A stretch of 64,000 bases of DNA, taken from assembly GCA_041394905.1 (NCBI GenBank), contig JAWKHJ010000006.1:124001-188000 (forward strand). Direction: 5' to 3'. Source of the stretch: RI-231 sp041394905 (GTDB taxonomy: Bacteria > Acidobacteriota > Terriglobia > Bryobacterales > UBA6623). Each line of letters starts with the position of its first letter. The first letter of the stretch is position 1. A program made the translations under genes and the position numbers. Below are positions 37,497 to 46,093 of the stretch, one piece after another. The notes beneath the pieces were generated by a model that ran no database searches, was not told the DNA's origin, and saw nothing but the letters and a program-made list of their open reading frames with translations.

Positions 37497-40315
37497 TTAG
37501 CTCGCGCGGTTGCGCCAGAGGGTGGGTTCGATGACTTGGGCTAGGGTTTCCGATGTGGCTTCGGCGCCGAGGAACTGGCGCAGGCGGTCGATTTCGGTTT
37601 CCGGGTTGGCGAGCAGGTCGTTGTAGTCGACGTCGAGGACGCGGAAGTTGGGCTTGTTACGCAGGTAGGCTGTCGCCTGCACGAGCTGGCGCTCGAGGGC
37701 CCGGCGGATCTGCTCGTCGGTCATGCGGGCCCCTTTCGTTTTGCGGCGCTCGATCATCTTGCGTTGCGAGGCGACGACTTCTTCCAAGTTGCGGCGCATC
37801 ATGATGACGTCGTACTGGCGGTCAAGCGGCAGGTCATAGAGCAGCGCGTGGATGACCTTGACGGCGCGGCCTTGCGCTTCGTCGAGCCACTTGCGGTCGC
37901 GGCGGGTCTTCTTGACGGCTTCAAGCTCGAAGTAGCCGCGGGGGTTGTCTTCGTCGGCTTTGCGCTCGCGGTCGGTGAGCGGGGGAAGCCGGCGGCCTGC
38001 AACATGCGCATCATCAGCGAGGTGCCGGAGCGGGAAGGCCCGAGACGATGGTGATTCGTTGCTCGCGTGGCAGTGTGGGCTGCGAGGGCGCCTGGCCGTC
38101 GGTTGAGTCCGCGGCGGTCGAGAGTTGCGGGTCGACTTCGATCTCGGCGATGCGCCGCTTGCGCAGCTCGCGGACGAAAGCACGGTGCTCGTCGGCCTTT
38201 TCGGGCTGATTGAGCCGTTGGCGATAGATGCGCGCCAGACGCAGGTGCGCCTCGGGGAAGTTGGGGTTGAGTGCGACCGCGACTTCGAGCGCCTCGACCG
38301 CGCGCTCGATGCGGCCGGTGCGGTGCAAGGCGACGCCGAGGATGAAGTGTCCGTAGGCGTTCTGGTAGAGCAGGCCGACGGCCTTCAGGGCCTCGTCGAT
38401 GGCGAGGCGGCTCTTGCGCTGGGCGAGGAGCGCGGGCCATGCCGAGGTAGGCGTGCGGGTTGTCCGTGTCGATGTGTGAGGCGCGTTGGAAGGCGCGTTC
38501 GGCGTCGGGCCAGCGCTTCATGCGCAGGTAGGCTTCGCCGATTTGCAGGTGGATGTCGGGGCGGTTAGGCTCAGCCTTTTCCGCGCGTTGTAGGGCGGCG
38601 AGCGCGTCTTCGCCATGGCCTTCGGCTGCGAGGGCGAAACCTTCGAGCATGTCGAGGGCGAAGGGGTTGACGCGGGCCATGCCGCGGAGCTTACGCAGCT
38701 CGAAGCTCTCTTTGCGAGTGAGCAGCGGGGGCTTGGCCTCCGCGGAATCAGCGGCCTTTTCCCCGCGGGCTCGTTTACGCTTGGCGATCTCGACCTTCCA
38801 CTCTTTGAGCTTCTTACGTGCGTCGACGGCGTCGGCGCGGCGGCCTTTGCGGATGCGCTGGACGAGGGCGCGCAGGTCGGTTGGCCGCTCCAGCGCGCGG
38901 TAGCAGCGCGCCAGGTAGACCCCGAAGCGGTGCTCGGTCGGGTGGTCGCGGTAGAGCTCTTCGAGCAGCTCGGCGGCTTCGGCGTGGCGGTCGGCGTCCA
39001 TGTAGGCGCGCGCCAAGTTGTAGCGCAGCTCGCGGACGGTGCGCTCGACGGCTTCGCCGGCGTCGTCGCCGGGCTTTTCGACGTAGCCGAGCGCGACGAG
39101 TTGGTCGAGGGCTTCCTTGGATTCAAAGGGCTCGAGCTTGCGCTCGGGCGGGTGGAGGCCGCTGTCGCCGGGGATCTCATCCCAGCTTTGGACCGTGGCG
39201 ATCTGGGGCGGGTCTTGGAAGATACCGCTGAGCGGCTTGCCGTCCATATCCTCGCCGATGGGCAGGCCAAACAGGGTGAGGATGGTGGGGCAGATGTCGA
39301 GCAGGTTGGGACCGTGGATGAGCTCGTCGCGGCGAATGCCGGGGCCGCTGGCGACGAAGATTCCCCAGTCGCGGTGCTCGATGGCGGGGCCGGCCGGCTC
39401 GGCGGGGATGTTGCGGGGGCGCAGGTGGTCGGGGTGGAACCCGTGGTCGGACATGACGATGACGGTCGTATCCGGCCCGGCCAGGTGCAGCAGCATGCCG
39501 AGCATCATGTCGTGGTAGCGATAGGCCCCTTGCACGACCTCGCTGTAGATCTCGAAATCCTCGTCCTTGATCCACTTCTGCTGCGGCGGGTGGTACTTCA
39601 TGAAGCCGTGGCAGTAGTGGTCGATGGCGTCAAAGTAGACGGCCATGAAGTCCCACGGGCGGCTCTCCATCAAGTGGGTGGCGGCGGCGTGGATGGAGCT
39701 GCACTCCGCAGTGATCTTGGCGACGGAGAGCAGGCGGCGGTCTTTCTTGGGATCGGCCTTCGCGGCGTTGGGCACGAAGGGCAGGATCTCTTCCGGGCCC
39801 AGCTCGAGCGGGTGGATCCTCAACTCGGCGAGCTCAGGGGCGAGCTCGGGCGGATGGACCGTGCCGGGGCGCATCGGCCATTCCTTCGGCTTGTCCTTGT
39901 CGGGCTCGGGAGCGCCTTTCTGGAAGTGGTCCGAGACCATGACGCCTGAGATGGGCTCGGCAGGGTGGGAAGGCCACCAGCCGACGACGTTGGACTGGAA
40001 GCCGTTCTGTTGCAGGATGTTCCAGACGGCTTTGGTCTTGCGCGAGAGGTTGGTGACGGGCTGTACCCCGCGGCCGTCCGGCGTGGGTTCAGTGAAGCCG
40101 AGGACGCCGTGCTTGAAAGGTCGCTTGCCGGTGGCGATCGAGGTCCACAGCATGGGCGAGAACTGCGGGCGCAGGGTGGCCAGGTTGGCCATGACCCCGT
40201 TGTTGACGAGCGACTGCAGGACGGGCATCTTGCCCTGATCCATGAGCGGGTGGATGACCTTCCAGTCCGCGGCGTCCCAGCCGACGAGGAGAACTTTCTT
40301 TGCGGGGCGAGGCAT
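37497..40315 (-). CDS. AlkP-superfamily phosphodiesterase + TPR + sulfotransferase fusion, two frameshifts
   Basis: The start is ATG 40315 (MPRPAKKVLLVGWDAADWKV), about 940 residues. The alkaline-phosphatase-like domain (about 1-430) shows the metal Asp in GWDAADW, the nucleophile region SPMLWTSIATGKRPFKHG, YFDAIDHYCHGFMKYH and VIVMSDHGFHPDHLRP. TPR-like repeats follow (about 460-800: YNLARAYMDADRHAEAAELL, PDIHLQIGEAYLRMKRWPDA). The C-terminal sulfotransferase has the PAPS 5'-phosphosulfate loop GLPRSGTSLMMRMLQAAGFP, with RVLDVDYNDLLANPETEIDR near the end. Indels lie near 38435 and 38035. No stop separates the TPR and sulfotransferase parts in the joined frames. It may remove and add charged groups on a shared glycan or lipid; that is inference. 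Confidence 0.85.
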
Positions 40316-40325
40316 GGGCGAGGTA

Positions 40326-40356
40326 CAGAAAAAGAACCCCGGCACTGCTGCCGGGG
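40326..40356 (-). terminator. Rho-independent terminator of the first PEP-CTERM gene
   Basis: The perfect 8-bp stem CCCCGGCA/TGCCGGGG with a CTGC loop lies at 40337-40356. On the minus strand it is followed by TTCTTTTTC. It sits 25 bases after the PEP-CTERM stop and 11 bases before the AlkP-fusion ATG. A near-identical element ends the second PEP-CTERM gene. Confidence 0.85.
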
Positions 40357-40380
40357 CTCCGATTTTAGCTAAGGCGACGC

Positions 40381-41184
40381 CTAGGCGTCCTGTTTCTTCT
40401 TGCGGCGGCGCCATTCGCGCAGGCCGCGTCCGCCGAGGGCGAGCAGGCCGAGGCCCATCAGCGCGACGCTCGAGGGCTCGGGGACGGCGGACTGGGGACG
40501 TTCGCCGACGTGGATGGGCTGGCCAGGGACGGTCTCGTAAACGATCTGATCGAAGGTGATGCGGGTCAGGCCGGGCGAGAACTGGACGATTGAATGCAGC
40601 CAGCCGAGATTGGGCGTGGCCGTGGCATTGCTTCCGGCGAAGAAGGCGAAGCCGAAGAACGTCGAGATGGTCTTGTTGATGCTCGCGCCCGCTCCTCCAT
40701 AGGGCGGAAAGCCTGTAAACAAGGAAGTGGTTGTGGTCGTTCCGTTGAGGTTCGCCGAGGACTGGCTGAACAGGTTGCTGGCCTGAGCGAAGCCCAGTTT
40801 GTGGCCAGCCGTGATGTAGGCGACGTTGTACTGGAACAGTGACCCTGAAGAGGATGCTCCGGGAAAGCTACTTAAAATGCTGCTAAAGCCTGGGTTGTAG
40901 AAGAAGGAAGCGTAGGCCCCTGCCAACAGGTCCGGGTTGCCATCGCCGTCAACGTCCAGGCTGGCTGCGTTGAGGGATGACAGGGCCGTGACGGTGAAGC
41001 CCTCGTTGGGGCTGACGATCAGGGCTGCTTCGGCGCCTCCTGCTCCGACGAGGGCGGCGCCGGCTGCCGCTGCTGCCGAGTAGCGCACTTGGCGCGAGCC
41101 CAAGCCGCTGCGAAGCGCGCGGAGGGCGGAGGTGGAAAGGGAATAGGCTTCTAGCCTGTGGTAGAGTTTGGCGTTCTTCTTCAA
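40381..41184 (-). CDS. PEP-CTERM protein, paralogue A
   Basis: The product has 267 residues. The start is TTG 41184 (read MKKNAKLYHRLEAYSLST), chosen because GGGAGG lies five bases upstream and the same arrangement recurs in paralogue B. The N-terminus carries a basic stretch and an Ala-rich segment (YSAAAAAGAALVGAGGAEA) that acts as export signal. The central domain is Ser/Phe/Gly-rich, with DVDGDGNPDLLAG resembling an FG-GAP/Ca-binding loop, and NATATPNLGWLHSIVQF. The C-terminus is a textbook PEP-CTERM signal: VPEPSS, a Leu/Gly membrane helix and a basic RRRKKK tail. Such proteins are sorted by an exosortase and displayed with the extracellular matrix. No exosortase lies in the window. Confidence 0.9.
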   Translation of the reverse strand: MKKNAKLYHRLEAYSLSTSALRALRSGLGSRQVRYSAAAAAGAALVGAGGAEAALIVSPNEGFTVTALSSLNAASLDVDGDGNPDLLAGAYASFFYNPGFSSILSSFPGASSSGSLFQYNVAYITAGHKLGFAQASNLFSQSSANLNGTTTTTSLFTGFPPYGGAGASINKTISTFFGFAFFAGSNATATPNLGWLHSIVQFSPGLTRITFDQIVYETVPGQPIHVGERPQSAVPEPSSVALMGLGLLALGGRGLREWRRRKKKQDA

Positions 41185-41260
41185 CGGATCCTCCCAACGA
41201 TGACGACTTGGAACAATCCCTGCTGGACGAAGGTACAACTTGATCTGGGTCCTCAGCACC

Positions 41261-41289
41261 AAAAAACCCCGGCACGGATGCCGGGGGTT
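41261..41289 (-). terminator. Rho-independent terminator of the second PEP-CTERM gene
   Basis: The stem AACCCCGGCA/TGCCGGGGGTT with loop CGGA is followed on the minus strand by a run of six Ts. It lies 24 bases after the stop of paralogue B. It is a repeat of the element at 40326-40356. Confidence 0.87.
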
Positions 41290-41312
41290 CCTACTGGTAG
41301 TTCAGGCGACGC

Positions 41313-42098
41313 CTAGGCGGCTTGTTTCTTCTTGCGGCGGCGCCATTCGCGCAGGCCGCGTCCGCCGAGCGCGAGCAGGCCGAGGCCCATCAGGGCGACG
41401 CTCGAGGGCTCGGGAACGGGGGACATCCTCCGCACGCCCACGTGGACGGGTTGTCCTGGCACGGTCTCGTAGACAACTTGATCGAACGTGAGCCTGGAGA
41501 AGCCTGGGGCGAATTCGACGATCGCGTGCAGCCAGCCGAGGTTCGGCGTCGCCGTAGCGTTGCTGCCGGCAAAGAAAGCGAAACCGAAGAAGGTTGAGAA
41601 CGTCGTGGTCGTGCCTGGACCCGAACTGAAAGAGGCGGGAAAAGTCGAGAAAAAGCTGGTGTACGTTGAAGTGAATGTGCGGTTCGCTTGGCTTTGCGCG
41701 AACATGTTGCTGGCTGCGCCAAAACCGAGGCCGTTCGGGTTGGCGATGAAGGCCGAGTTGTATTGCGAGAGGAATCCCGGAAAGGTCGAGCTGCTAGAAG
41801 ACCCAGGGGTGGAGAACAGAGTTGCGCTGACTCCGGCGAATAGGTCGTTGTTCCCGTCACCGTCGACGTCAAAACCGGCGGAGTTAGTGCTGGATACAAT
41901 GCTGACGCTGAAGCCTTCGTTGGGACTGACAATCAAGGCTGCGTCCGCAGCGCCCGCGCCCGCGAGGGCGGCGCCGGCGGCGGCTGCGGCGGAGTAGCGC
42001 ACTTGGCGCGAGGCCAGCCCGCGGCGCACTGCGCGGACTGCGGAGGCGGAAAGAGAATAGGCTTCCAGCCGACGGTCGAGTTTGTCGTTCTTCTTCAA
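41313..42098 (-). CDS. PEP-CTERM protein, paralogue B
   Basis: This 261-residue tandem paralogue of gene A is nearly identical at both ends. The N-terminal KLDRRLEAYSLSASAVRAVR leads to VRYSAAAAAGAALAGAG and LIVSPNEGF. The C-terminal end PEPSSVALMGLGLLALGGRG is shared with A. The middle has diverged (for example LFAGVSATLFSTPGSSSSST against LLAGAYASFFYNPGFSSILS), while FFGFAFFAGSNATATPNLGW is almost unchanged. The start TTG 42098 follows GGGGAGAA. DVDGDGNNDLFAG keeps the acidic loop. Divergence confined to the middle suggests diversification of the displayed surface after gene duplication. Confidence 0.9.
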   Translation of the reverse strand: MKKNDKLDRRLEAYSLSASAVRAVRRGLASRQVRYSAAAAAGAALAGAGAADAALIVSPNEGFSVSIVSSTNSAGFDVDGDGNNDLFAGVSATLFSTPGSSSSSTFPGFLSQYNSAFIANPNGLGFGAASNMFAQSQANRTFTSTYTSFFSTFPASFSSGPGTTTTFSTFFGFAFFAGSNATATPNLGWLHAIVEFAPGFSRLTFDQVVYETVPGQPVHVGVRRMSPVPEPSSVALMGLGLLALGGRGLREWRRRKKKQAA

Positions 42099-42177
42099 TG
42101 GATTCTCCCCTCTCCGGGTGGGTTTTTGAACTACTTTCACCCGAAGTTGGTACAAGGGTACTACATCGCACGCCACG

Positions 42178-42216
42178 AAAGAACCCCGGCACTACGGCCG
42201 GGGTTCAACTTTTGGG
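42178..42216. terminator. Third copy of the terminator hairpin, in a divergent intergenic region
   Basis: The 10-bp stem GAACCCCGGC/GCCGGGGTTC has a six-base loop. On the plus strand it is followed by AACTTTT and on the minus strand only by TTTC. No gene ends here: paralogue B starts on one side and the cyclophilin gene on the other. It is probably a relic of the duplication and may act as an insulator. Confidence 0.6.
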
Positions 42217-42324
42217 CCGGTCGCGCGACTCGGGCGCCCTGCATCTCCTCGGGGCGGCGCCGCTTCCGTGTGCCGCGGCCCGTCAGGCTGACGCTGATTG
42301 ATAAACTCGACGGAGGCGGCGCGG

Positions 42325-42879
42325 ATGCGAGTTGCGGTTCTGTTAGCCTGTTTCGCGGCCTCGGCGTGGGCCCAGCAAGGGCCGGTGGTTGCCCTGGAGA
42401 CGTCCAAGGGTCTCATCAAGATCGAGTTACTTCCCGAAGCTGCGCCGAAGACAGTCGAGAACTTCTTGCGGTACGTTGACGCCGGCTTTTATACGGACAC
42501 GGTTTTCCACCGCGTGATCCCGAAGTTCGTGGTGCAGGGAGGCGGATTCACGCCCGAGCTCGAGCTGAAGCCGACCTTTCCGCCGACGCCGATCGAGACC
42601 AAGAACGGACTGACGAACGACCGCGGGACGGTGGCAATGGCGCGCATGGACGACAAGGACAGCGCCACATCGCAGTTTTTCATCAACCTAGCCGACAACG
42701 ACCGGCTCAACCGCTCCGGTTTCAGCTTCGGCTACACCGTGTTCGGCCGGGTGATCGAGGGCATGGACGTGGTGGATGCGATTGCCGGGGTCCAGACGAG
42801 CAAGCGTGGTCCGATGGATGACGTTCCGATTTTGCCGGTCTTTCTAGACAAGGCGTACCGCCTGCCCCCAGCTCAGTAA
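42325..42879 (+). CDS. Secreted peptidyl-prolyl cis-trans isomerase (cyclophilin type)
   Basis: The 184-residue protein starts at ATG 42325, preceded by GGAGG. A signal peptide (MRVAVLLACFAASAWA) is followed by the cyclophilin domain: GLIKIELLPEAAPKTVENFL, RYVDAGFYTDTVFHRVIPKF and VVQGGGFTPE. MARMDDKDSATSQFFINLAD and FGYTVFGRVIEGMDVVDAI complete it. The catalytic Arg (FHRVIP) and the SQFFI block are present. It should catalyse proline isomerisation in periplasmic protein folding. It is divergent from the PEP-CTERM pair. Confidence 0.92.
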   Translation: MRVAVLLACFAASAWAQQGPVVALETSKGLIKIELLPEAAPKTVENFLRYVDAGFYTDTVFHRVIPKFVVQGGGFTPELELKPTFPPTPIETKNGLTNDRGTVAMARMDDKDSATSQFFINLADNDRLNRSGFSFGYTVFGRVIEGMDVVDAIAGVQTSKRGPMDDVPILPVFLDKAYRLPPAQ

Positions 42880-42920
42880 GATCGTTGAAACGAAACGGCT
42901 TCGGCGCTCGTAGGAACAGT

Positions 42921-42944
42921 TAGGCGGCGGCGCCCGGCCGCCTA
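42921..42944 (+). terminator. Hairpin downstream of the cyclophilin gene
   Basis: The stem TAGGCGGC/GCCGCCTA has an 8-base loop and lies 41 bases after the cyclophilin stop. No T-run follows, so termination is only possible. Confidence 0.4.
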
Positions 42945-43033
42945 CTGGGACGCGTCAACCTCCTCCCCTCGACAACGTCCTGGTACGGCTGGAGCCGCCG
43001 CCTGGATTTTCTTCCTTCCGACCCCAAATTGTG

Positions 43034-43071
43034 TCCTAGGTCCCAGGTCCCTAGGGGCTTCCCTTAGGGAA
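43034..43071. promoter_or_regulatory. Cluster of short palindromes upstream of a small gene
   Basis: Two CCTAGG hexamers flank the centre and are followed by TTCCCT-t-AGGGAA. The stretch is more A/T-rich than its surroundings and lies about 95 bases before the small ORF at 43164. It could be a regulator binding site; no known operator is recognised. Confidence 0.35.
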
Positions 43072-43163
43072 TTTCCTATCTTGTTGGGACGGCGGTACCG
43101 GTCGTATATTTCGAAGTGACGGTAGCGATCGAGACACCTAGTCCCCCTTGGAACCCGAATTCA

Positions 43164-43301
43164 ATGACCATCGACGACATCCTCCTTTACATCGGCATCG
43201 CGTCGGGCCTCGGCATTTGCGCCATGATCATCCCAGGCTACGTGCGCAAGTTGTTGGTCGGGAGTCCAAACAGCAGCGCAAAAAGCTTGATCAACCGCTA
43301 G
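43164..43301 (+). CDS. Small single-pass membrane protein
   Basis: A 45-residue ORF starts at ATG 43164. The N-terminal hydrophobic segment (DDILLYIGIASGLGICAMII) is followed by PGYVRK and a polar end. The ribosome binding site is weak. A frame change near 43255 would extend it into a basic, heptad-like tail (KQQRKKLDQPLERLAALSER) ending at 43354 and overlapping the DinB gene. This would resemble small anchors made of one membrane helix plus a short coil. The 280 bases before it (42880-43163) hold only the hairpin and the palindromes. Confidence 0.4.
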   Translation: MTIDDILLYIGIASGLGICAMIIPGYVRKLLVGSPNSSAKSLINR

Positions 43302-43791
43302 AGCGGCTCGCTGCTTTGAGTGAGCGTTCTTCTGAGCGTCATCATCTCCCCTAGGTGGTAGGCGTTGTGATCCGCGGCCAAGATGGCCTCGCGCAGCAGC
43401 GCCTGCCCCTCCCCCCAAGGAAACGGAGCGAACAGGTCCGATTCCGGATCCTCCACTAGAGCTTTCATTGCGTCCAGGTCCAGGCGGATCTGGGCGATGC
43501 TGCGCGCCCAGGCTTGTGCATCCGCGGGCGCAAGCTCGCTGGGCCAGTAACCGTCGGGCCATTTGGGCGAGACGTGGTGCGGGTTGCGGCTGAATTCCAG
43601 GATGTCGCTGAGCGCGATGCGGATGTGCTCGAGCACCTGCCAGGGCGTGTGGGCGGCTCCGGGGGCTTGAGGCCGCGCGTCAGCTCGGGCCAGTCGCGAA
43701 CAACCTCCTCGAAGCGCAGATGCGCTTGGCCGCCCTCGAGCATCTCGACGAGCTGTTGGCGCAGAGCTTGATCGTTCGACAGGCCGTTCAT
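43298..43791 (-). CDS. DinB-family protein, one frameshift
   Basis: About 164 residues. The first frame, from ATG 43791, reads LSNDQALRQQLVEMLEGGQA and HLRFEEVVRDWP, giving the His of helix 1. After an indel near 43635 the second frame gives MLEHIRIALSDILEFSRNPH and LLREAILAADHNAYHLGEMM to the stop at 43298. The HIRIA and DHNAYHLGEM blocks carry the His residues that bind metal in the four-helix DinB/YfiT fold. Members are metal-dependent thiol transferases or have unknown roles. Its ATG overlaps the stop of the upstream oxidoreductase gene (ATGA), so the two are co-translated. Confidence 0.8.
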
Positions 43792-44813
43792 ACCTTCAAC
43801 ACTACCTTGCCGAACTGCTGCTTGCCTTCGAGATATTCGTGGGCCGCGCGGGTCTCGCTCAGGGGAAGACGCGGTCGACGACAGGGCGGAGCGCGCCGCG
43901 CTCGAACAGGCGCAGTACGTCGAGAAGCTCGCCCATCGTTCCCATGAAGGAACCTTGCAGCGAGAGATGCTTGGCGAACAGGTGGGCTAAGTTGAGCGGC
44001 ACGTCAACGCCGGTGGTGGCGCCGCAGGTGACCAAGCGCCCATGATGGCCGAGACAGGCGACCGAGTGAGCCCAGGTGGCTTTGCCGACATGCTCGAAGA
44101 CGATGTCGCACCCTTGCGGCCGACGATGTTGCGCACCTCGGCCTTGATGTCCTGCGCGTAGTGGTCGATGACGTGATCCGCGCCGAGGGCCTTGGTCTTG
44201 GCGACCTTTTCGTCTCCCCGGCGGTCGCGATCACGCGGCAATGATGCAGCTTGGCGATCTGGATGGCGGCGATGCCGACGCCCGAGGAGCCGCCGAGGAT
44301 GAGCACGTCCTCGCAGAAGCGGATCTTGGCCAAGCCGACCAGCATGTGCCAGGCGGTCTGGAAGACCAGAGGTATGGAAGCGGCCTGCTCGAAGCTGAGC
44401 TCGCCGGGGATGGACAGCGCGTTCGACTCCGGAATGGCGACGAGCTCGGCTTGCAGACCGGGATAGTGGTAGCCCAACAGGCCGTAGTCGGGGGCGAAGT
44501 TGTCGAGCCCGCGCATGGCCTCGGGCGACTGCCACGACTGCTTTCCGGGTGCGACGAGGATGCGGTCGCCCGGCTTGACGCGCGTACAGAGCGAACCGAC
44601 CGAGACGACTTCGCCGGCGGCGTCGGAGCCGAGGATGTGCGGCATCGTGAGCTTGAGCCCCGGGATGCCGCCGCGCACAAACAAGTCGAGATGGTTGAGC
44701 GCGCAGGCTTTGACGCGGACGAGGACTTCGTTGGGCTTTGGCTCGGGTTCGGGGGCGTCCTCGTAGCGCAACACCTCCGGGCCGCCGTGTTCATGGATGC
44801 GGATGGCTTTCAT
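43788..44813 (-). CDS. Zinc-type alcohol dehydrogenase/quinone oxidoreductase family protein, frameshifted
   Basis: About 341 residues from ATG 44813 (MKAIRIHEHGGPEVLRYEDA). The GroES-like part has VRVKACALNHLDLFVRGG and HILGSDAAGEVVSVG. The nucleotide-binding part has VLILGGSSGVGIAAIQIAKL, the QOR-type GGSSGVG motif. Frame changes near 44217 and 44105 are needed to reach KALGADHVIDHYAQDIKAEV. Later parts read VDVPLNLAHLFAKHLSLQGS and end FGKVVLKV. It is a medium-chain NAD(P)H-dependent reductase or dehydrogenase; the substrate is unknown. The four-base stop/start overlap with DinB suggests a joint role. Confidence 0.82.
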
Positions 44814-44892
44814 TTGGAGCTGAGTATTATAGCGGCGGGCGGCCTGGCGGACGCGAGCAATGCGCGCGATCTGGTCCTATAGATAGAGAGTC

Positions 44893-46083
44893 GTGGCGCA
44901 TGTTCCCGCAGTCGTGGCCGGATGGGTGATCGCTGAGCCCATGTCGAAGCCGAACCGGAAGGCGATCGAGAAGGCGCGGCTGCAGACCATGCGGTATCTC
45001 GAAGAGGTCTTCCCGGGCTTCCTGTGGCGCATGCCGACCATCAAGCGCCAAAAGCTGGGCCGGCTACCGATGGTTGAGGCGGTCGAGATGCTCGACGCCG
45101 GCTCGGCGGAACGCGACCGTGCGGGCTGGGATTTCGCGTTCGTCATCACTCAGGCGGACATCCACAGCCACTACCGCAACCGCACGCTCGCGACGCCCTC
45201 GCAGGCGCTGGGCGTGGCCGTGCTCTCGCTGGCGCGGCTAGACCCGGCGATGGCTGAAGAAGATCTCACGGAGAACGCCCGCATCCAAATTCTGGCGCAC
45301 CGGCTGACCGCGTTGGCGTTGCACGTGTTCGGGCACCTGAACGACTTGCCACACGCCTCGAGCGGCGACTGCTACATGCATCCGCCCGAAGGCCCCTCGG
45401 AGTTGGACAGCTTTCAGCGCTACTCCGAGGAGTCGCAGGAGCTGCTGCAGGAAGCTCTCTCGGCCGTGGCCGACGTGCGCTTGGAAGAGACGCGCACGGT
45501 TCCGGCGGATTCGCTGCGGTTCTACGTGAAGTCGATTTGGCACAACCGGCGCGAGATCGTCCACGCCATCATGGAGACGCGTTTTTGGCGTTTCCCGTAC
45601 CACTTCAGCCGCTTGACCACGGCTGCTTCGTCGACGCTGCTGATCTTGCTCGTGACGGCCGAGGCCTGGGACCTGGGAATGCGGCAACAGCCGGCGGTCG
45701 TGACGGGCTTCTCATTCATCGCGCTACTGGGCGCAAGCCTGTATGTGCTCAAGCGTCAGCGGATTTTCGACGAGACTTGGCGGCGCGGGCTGACCGAGCG
45801 GCGGGTGATCAGCCGTGTGTCGCTGACGACGGCGATGCTGCTGGGCATGATGACCACCTACGCGCTGCTGTTTGCGGCGACGATCGCGATTGCACAGGTG
45901 TTCTACCCGACGGACCTGATCCGAGAGTGGGCGGCTTCTCTGCATGGGCCGCTGCGGTGGCGGCACTTTCTGAGCTTGGCGGGGTTCATTGCGTCGCTCG
46001 GCATCATCATCGGCGCGTTGGGCGCATCGTTCGAGGCGCAGGTCTATTTTCGTCACGTGGCCTTCGTGGACGAGGAGACTTGA
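44893..46083 (+). CDS. Archaemetzincin-like domain without catalytic Glu, fused to a C-terminal membrane domain
   Basis: The frame is intact, 396 residues from GTG 44893 (or ATG 44941). Residues 80-117 read WDFAFVITQAD and LGVAVLSLARL, as in the strand before the active helix of archaemetzincins. The motif HVFGHLNDLPH lies at 144-154. It has the three His at the metzincin zinc spacing (1, 5, 11), but the general-base Glu is Val and the Gly is Asp. C160 and M162 in GDCYMHPP fall at the CxM spacing of archaemetzincins. After a helical linker, four membrane helices are likely at about 245-258, 268-286, 312-337 and 360-379. It may be a zinc-binding pseudoprotease anchored in the membrane. This family call is by motif spacing only. 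Its role is unknown. Confidence 0.65.
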   Translation: MAHVPAVVAGWVIAEPMSKPNRKAIEKARLQTMRYLEEVFPGFLWRMPTIKRQKLGRLPMVEAVEMLDAGSAERDRAGWDFAFVITQADIHSHYRNRTLATPSQALGVAVLSLARLDPAMAEEDLTENARIQILAHRLTALALHVFGHLNDLPHASSGDCYMHPPEGPSELDSFQRYSEESQELLQEALSAVADVRLEETRTVPADSLRFYVKSIWHNRREIVHAIMETRFWRFPYHFSRLTTAASSTLLILLVTAEAWDLGMRQQPAVVTGFSFIALLGASLYVLKRQRIFDETWRRGLTERRVISRVSLTTAMLLGMMTTYALLFAATIAIAQVFYPTDLIREWAASLHGPLRWRHFLSLAGFIASLGIIIGALGASFEAQVYFRHVAFVDEET

Positions 46084-46093
46084 GGCGACCGGC

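Larger units (their letters stand above)
40326..42216. repeat. Tandem duplication of a gene-plus-terminator unit of about 0.92 kb
   Basis: Three similar hairpins (centres near 40346, 41276 and 42194) are spaced about 930 and 918 bases apart and bracket the two PEP-CTERM genes. The two units share the Shine-Dalgarno/TTG start, both coding ends and the terminator. A short TTGTACC box also occurs upstream of each gene on the minus strand. Confidence 0.75.

Noticed and set aside
38615..39949. 444-residue plus-strand ORF
   Set aside because: It is antisense to the AlkP fusion; Val/Gly/Asp-rich shadow translation.
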